In this document: piece after piece, positions 61,601 through 64,000 of the stretch
How positions within the stretch are numbered: position 1 is the stretch's first letter
How the letters are laid out: each line of letters starts with the position of its first letter
Source of the DNA: Antedon mediterranea
Lineage: Eukaryota; Echinodermata; Crinoidea; Comatulida; Antedonidae
DNA length: 64,000 nucleotides
Direction of reading: 5' to 3'
NCBI RefSeq assembly: GCF_964355755.1
Contig: NC_092673.1
Coordinates: 15,691,001-15,755,000, forward strand
Program-made: the position numbers and the translations under genes
Notes under the pieces: model-generated
Database searches by the model: none
Seen by the model: only the letters and a program-made list of their open reading frames with translations
Told to the model about the DNA's origin: nothing

Positions 61601-63510
61601 GTACTTTATTCTTGAAGTTATGCTTAAACAAATTATTTAAAATATTTATGGAGCCAATTTTGATGAAAATATAAAAGGTCAATTTGACATCCATTGGGTC
61701 ATTGGAATTATATAAAAAATGATTTGTATTATAAACATTTGAGATTACTATATTTTGGTACCAAAGAATATGAAACATTTAAAATTAATAAATTATATTA
61801 TTATTAATCAACCTTTACAAAATCCATTTGAATATTTAAATATTATTAATTATTTTTATTATTGAATAATGTGTCAATGTTTTTTTTTCTCTTTTTGCAT
61901 AAAGCCTGCTTCAGTGTTTTTGTATTAGACTGCCCTCTTGCTGGAGACACATTCAACATTATAATTCTGTTTTATTATAAATTAATCTTTCTTAGTGTTT
62001 TTATCATGCCATAAATATTGTCCATTTCAATATTGTCTAATTTCATTTTAAAGGCTACATTTTCAATTTGATTTAATTTTATGATTTGAAGAAAACCGTG
62101 TCAATTGTTTAGCTACAGCTTGCTAATTCATAATATACTTCTGTATTTAATGTCAATTTTTGCAGTGGATGTGATCAGTATTTTTCTATCAGCAATTTGG
62201 ATTATACGCTTCATAATAGTTTGAGCATTAATATCAAATAAAAAAATAGTTCATGAATTCACATCACATGTTAGGTTGTAGCTAATTACATTGGCTGTTT
62301 CATAATTATTCATGTAAGAAAATAATGTTCTAATTATATTCATGGGTGAACTATGTATAGCTGGAGTTATCATACAACAATGAATCACATTAAACAATGG
62401 TAAATACATGAAAAGATATTAATATTATTTATTAAAATCCAAGACACCTGTTACAAAAGAGAATGCATCGTTTTTAATAATGCTATTCATTTCTTTATTA
62501 GCGTTGTCATTAGAACTAAAGATACTACGTTTAGACACCTGTTTTTACAACATGCTTATGGGCACACACAATTCAAAGAATTTGTTTTGTTAAATGTACA
62601 CTAAGTGTATACTGTTTTCACCTGTCTTTGTTCAGTATCTTTCAACATATATAAGCTCTGTCTACACTATCAAACTAGTTTCACATGGAAGTTTGATGTG
62701 ATGATATACCCAAATATGGTAGTGATATGACATCATCATGTTCATATATGGGCACATCACATTTTTTTGTCAAATAAAGTTTGATAGTGTAGACAGAGCT
62801 TTATAGATTTATTAAAATCCAAGGCACAAAGGCACCTGTTACATATATCTGCTAATGTTTTCACCTGTCTTTGTTCAGTATCTTTCAACATATATCTGCT
62901 AATGTTAAGCTCTGTCTACACTATCAAACTACTGTAGTTTCACATGGAAGTTTGATGTGATGATATACCCAAATATGGTAGTGATATGACATCATCATGT
63001 TCATACAGTATATGGGCACATCACATTTTGTAGTCAAATAAAGTTTGATAGTGCAGACACAGAGCTTTATAGATTTAGATTGAAAAAACTTATTGTCATA
63101 TAATATCAAACTTGGTTCCCACTAGGACTTAATGCAAGAACATAATTGCAGCGCAATTTAATTGACCAATCGTAACATAACGTAGTAATCCATAGATATA
63201 ATTGTGAATTACTAATTATAGAAATTTATAATTTGTATGTATCATAAGATACAGAATTTGTTAATTTAAAGTTTTATTATTATTTCATTCTTTTTCATAA
63301 TTTGTAGGTTTTATGAATTATTATGATGCATGTTCAGAGGGTTTAAAGATGGCTGACCCATCGCTGATATTTGGTGGTCCCGGCGCAGCCTGTCGAGATG
63401 AGTCGTTTTCAAAGATCTGCTGGGGGTTACTTGATCATTGTGATAATGGTACTAATTACTTCACTGGAGAAACTGGTGTCAGACTTGATTTTATCTCTTT
63501 CCATCACAAG
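52669..63510 (+). CDS. IDUA: Alpha-L-iduronidase, first five coding exons (partial)
   Basis: Lysosomal glycoside hydrolase (GH39) that removes terminal alpha-L-iduronate from dermatan and heparan sulfate. Exons 52669-52802, 53270-53410, 57909-58099, 59525-59620, 63308-63510 give 255 codons in one frame; the gene continues past the window. Signal peptide about 1-20 ([20 protein letters not shown]). Family blocks: [11 protein letters not shown] (last residues across the splice), [34 protein letters not shown] with the catalytic acid/base Glu at about residue 173 (human Glu182), [31 protein letters not shown]. The catalytic nucleophile lies beyond the window. A start at ATG 52646 is out of frame, so 52669 (A at -3) is chosen. 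Intron 2 holds an NLR fragment, a piggyBac remnant and palindromes. Confidence 0.95.
53407..54579 (-). pseudogene. NLR-type NACHT exon, frameshifted, antisense in an IDUA intron
   Basis: On the minus strand a TCTCTTCGCATCTAG acceptor precedes codons [14 protein letters not shown]; the frame then shifts near 54520-54545 and continues as [20 protein letters not shown]. The NACHT NTPase core follows: Walker [10 protein letters not shown], Walker [12 protein letters not shown], then [12 protein letters not shown] second frameshift at about 53841-53880 moves to the frame of [10 protein letters not shown].. with the conserved [11 protein letters not shown] winged-helix-type segment, ending at 53407. 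No N-terminal adaptor domain and no leucine-rich repeats are present nearby. NACHT NLRs sense cytosolic danger signals and are greatly expanded in some invertebrate deuterostomes. This is a truncated, broken copy; its end touches the donor of IDUA exon 2. Confidence 0.8.
55874..56794 (+). mobile_element. 5'-truncated piggyBac transposon with transposase C-terminus
   Basis: The frame from about 55908 (after a TTGCCAG acceptor-like site) to 56464 encodes the end of a DDE_Tnp_1_7 transposase: [17 protein letters not shown], the [11 protein letters not shown] segment, then a Cys-rich C-terminal finger beginning [11 protein letters not shown] with CEKCK. The 3' end of the element is intact: ...GGGCCTTGATGGG then TTAA at 56791-56794, the piggyBac target site. 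The 5' end and catalytic Asp residues are missing, so it is inactive. The frame reads into nearby sequence without lesions. Confidence 0.8.
56868..57030. mobile_element. TTTAAAGATG-family MITE fragment
   Basis: The left end TTAAAGATATATTGCCCCC and part of the interior remain; the right half is lost. It begins about 75 bp after the piggyBac end. Confidence 0.5.
57546..57665. repeat. Perfect 120 bp palindrome
   Basis: Two 60 bp arms with no spacer, centred between 57605 and 57606 (TTAAT/ATTAA). The arm starts TGAGTTCAGCAAAGTTAATG. No mismatch was found by reading both arms. In IDUA intron 2. Confidence 0.95.
57669..57815. repeat. Perfect 147 bp palindrome
   Basis: Two 73 bp arms around a single central base at 57742; the arm starts AATAGTGGTGATATGAGTTA. 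No mismatch found. It begins three bases after the previous palindrome, and a small third one (AAACATTAT..ATAATGTTT) lies at about 57830-57851. IDUA exon 3 begins less than 100 bp further on. Confidence 0.95.
58423..59348. mobile_element. 926 bp inverted-repeat element in IDUA intron 3
   Basis: Left end CGCCCGTATTCTTAAACCGG with GACTTTAGTCGTAGTTCGA; the right end is its inverse over about 40 bp. Next to the ends, words like TCGACTAAA and TTCGACT repeat many times in both orientations. No transposase frame; superfamily not assigned. Confidence 0.75.
59621..62640. other. Most of IDUA intron 4
   Basis: AT-rich intron with no exon, RNA gene or assigned element. A short hairpin GACTCGTTA..TAACGAGTC lies near 61282-61310. 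A minus-strand frame at 60818-61069 has no supporting feature. Confidence 0.4.
62655..63066. mobile_element. Harbinger-like MITE, copies G and H, in a tandem duplication
   Basis: Copies at 62655-62800 and 62908-63066 share both ends (AGCTCTGTCTACACTATCAAA) and the variant interior TTTCACATGGAAGTTTGATG, which no other copy has. The preceding sequence TTTTCACCTGTCTTTGTTCA is also repeated, so the whole block (about 250 bp) was duplicated in tandem. Copy H is flanked by TTA on both sides. Confidence 0.8.
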
Positions 63511-63525
63511 GTAAAAGTTTATTGT

Positions 63526-63715
63526 TTAAAGATGTATTTTGCCCCAAAAACATAAAAATTGTTAATATTATACTTTGAATAGGCCATTCTATAGTTTTGA
63601 TCAAGTTAATCACTTCCATAAAAAAATGTTTTTACTTATAAAAAGACAAATAAAAATGTATTGGCTTGCAGCCAGAATTAGACAATTTTTTTTATACTAT
63701 TTTCATATCTGAATA
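63526..63715. mobile_element. TTTAAAGATG-family MITE fragment beside the IDUA exon 5 donor
   Basis: It begins TTAAAGATGTATTTTGCCCC about 15 bp after the donor of the exon ending 63510; the interior keeps GGCTTGCAGCCAGAATT; the right end is lost. Confidence 0.55.
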
Positions 63716-64000
63716 ATGTAACAAGTTGCAACCAGGTTGCATAGTGTGAATACAATGGAAAGTCTCCCAAGATTTTACATCGGTAAAAAACACAACGATG
63801 AAAGGTCTGTTTTTGATCTGCGATATCCTAGTCTGTTACTACATGTGAACGTGTATTGTCCTTGTATTAATCTGACTAATCATAATAATTAAATAGTGCA
63901 CAACTATGCTTTCTTTTGAGAACAAGGTTCGCATAAATGTGTGTGAAAACCTGTAATACGTTGGGAGGTAAAATCTAGACATCTTTAATACAAGTTTAAA
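63716..64000. other. IDUA: IDUA intron 5, left part
   Basis: Intron sequence up to the window edge. I see no exon or element in it. Confidence 0.5.

Noticed and set aside
1-64000. CRISPR arrays, operons, prophage or other prokaryotic systems
   Set aside because: The window has spliced genes, SINEs, LINEs and Pol III tRNA features of a eukaryotic nuclear genome; no direct-repeat/spacer array seen.

Overview
The window is AT-rich nuclear DNA from an animal. Genes are split by GT..AG introns, and introns and spacers are crowded with short inverted-repeat transposons, tRNA-derived SINEs and LINE pieces. Gene content (SH3BP2, a copper-only SOD-repeat protein, UBOX5, IDUA, a NACHT/NLR fragment) and clusters of AGGCCTA/CTAGGCC words fit a marine invertebrate deuterostome, most likely an echinoderm. 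That placement is inference.

Layout. At 449-613 (minus) lies one possible 3'-terminal coding exon of an unrecognised gene. From 2007 to about 19.97 kb (plus) is an SH3BP2-like adaptor gene with a PH domain, proline-rich middle and SH2 domain; its last coding exon is present as two alternative copies. From 20.1 to 21.5 kb come a tandem pair of CCAAT-box MITEs and three near-identical tRNA-Thr(TGT) genes (minus). From 21.5 to 24.7 kb is a nearly full-length but broken RTE-type LINE. From 26.8 to 42.9 kb (plus) is a secreted protein with six Cu/Zn-SOD-like repeats; one 2.3 kb exon carries five of them. From 47.3 to 50.9 kb (minus, convergent with the SOD-repeat gene) is UBOX5/RNF37, a U-box plus RING ubiquitin ligase. 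From 52.7 kb to the window end (plus, divergent from UBOX5) are the first five coding exons of IDUA, lysosomal alpha-L-iduronidase; the gene runs off the right edge. IDUA intron 2 holds an antisense broken NLR NACHT exon, a 5'-truncated piggyBac transposase and two adjacent perfect palindromes.

The genes do not form an operon or pathway: signalling adaptor, extracellular copper protein, ubiquitin ligase and lysosomal hydrolase. SH3BP2 and IDUA both lie on human 4p16.3, so their proximity may be old linkage. Exon chains were built by hand. Reading phases agree at every junction, and the summed coding lengths of SH3BP2 (both ends), the SOD-repeat gene and UBOX5 are multiples of three. First exons of SH3BP2 and the SOD-repeat gene are proposals based on phase, donor quality and start context.

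The observations most worth following are the duplicated SH2-encoding terminal exon of SH3BP2, the six-repeat copper-SOD protein in which only three repeats keep the copper ligands, and the twin perfect palindromes at 57.5-57.8 kb. I did not find a clearly new multi-gene system.
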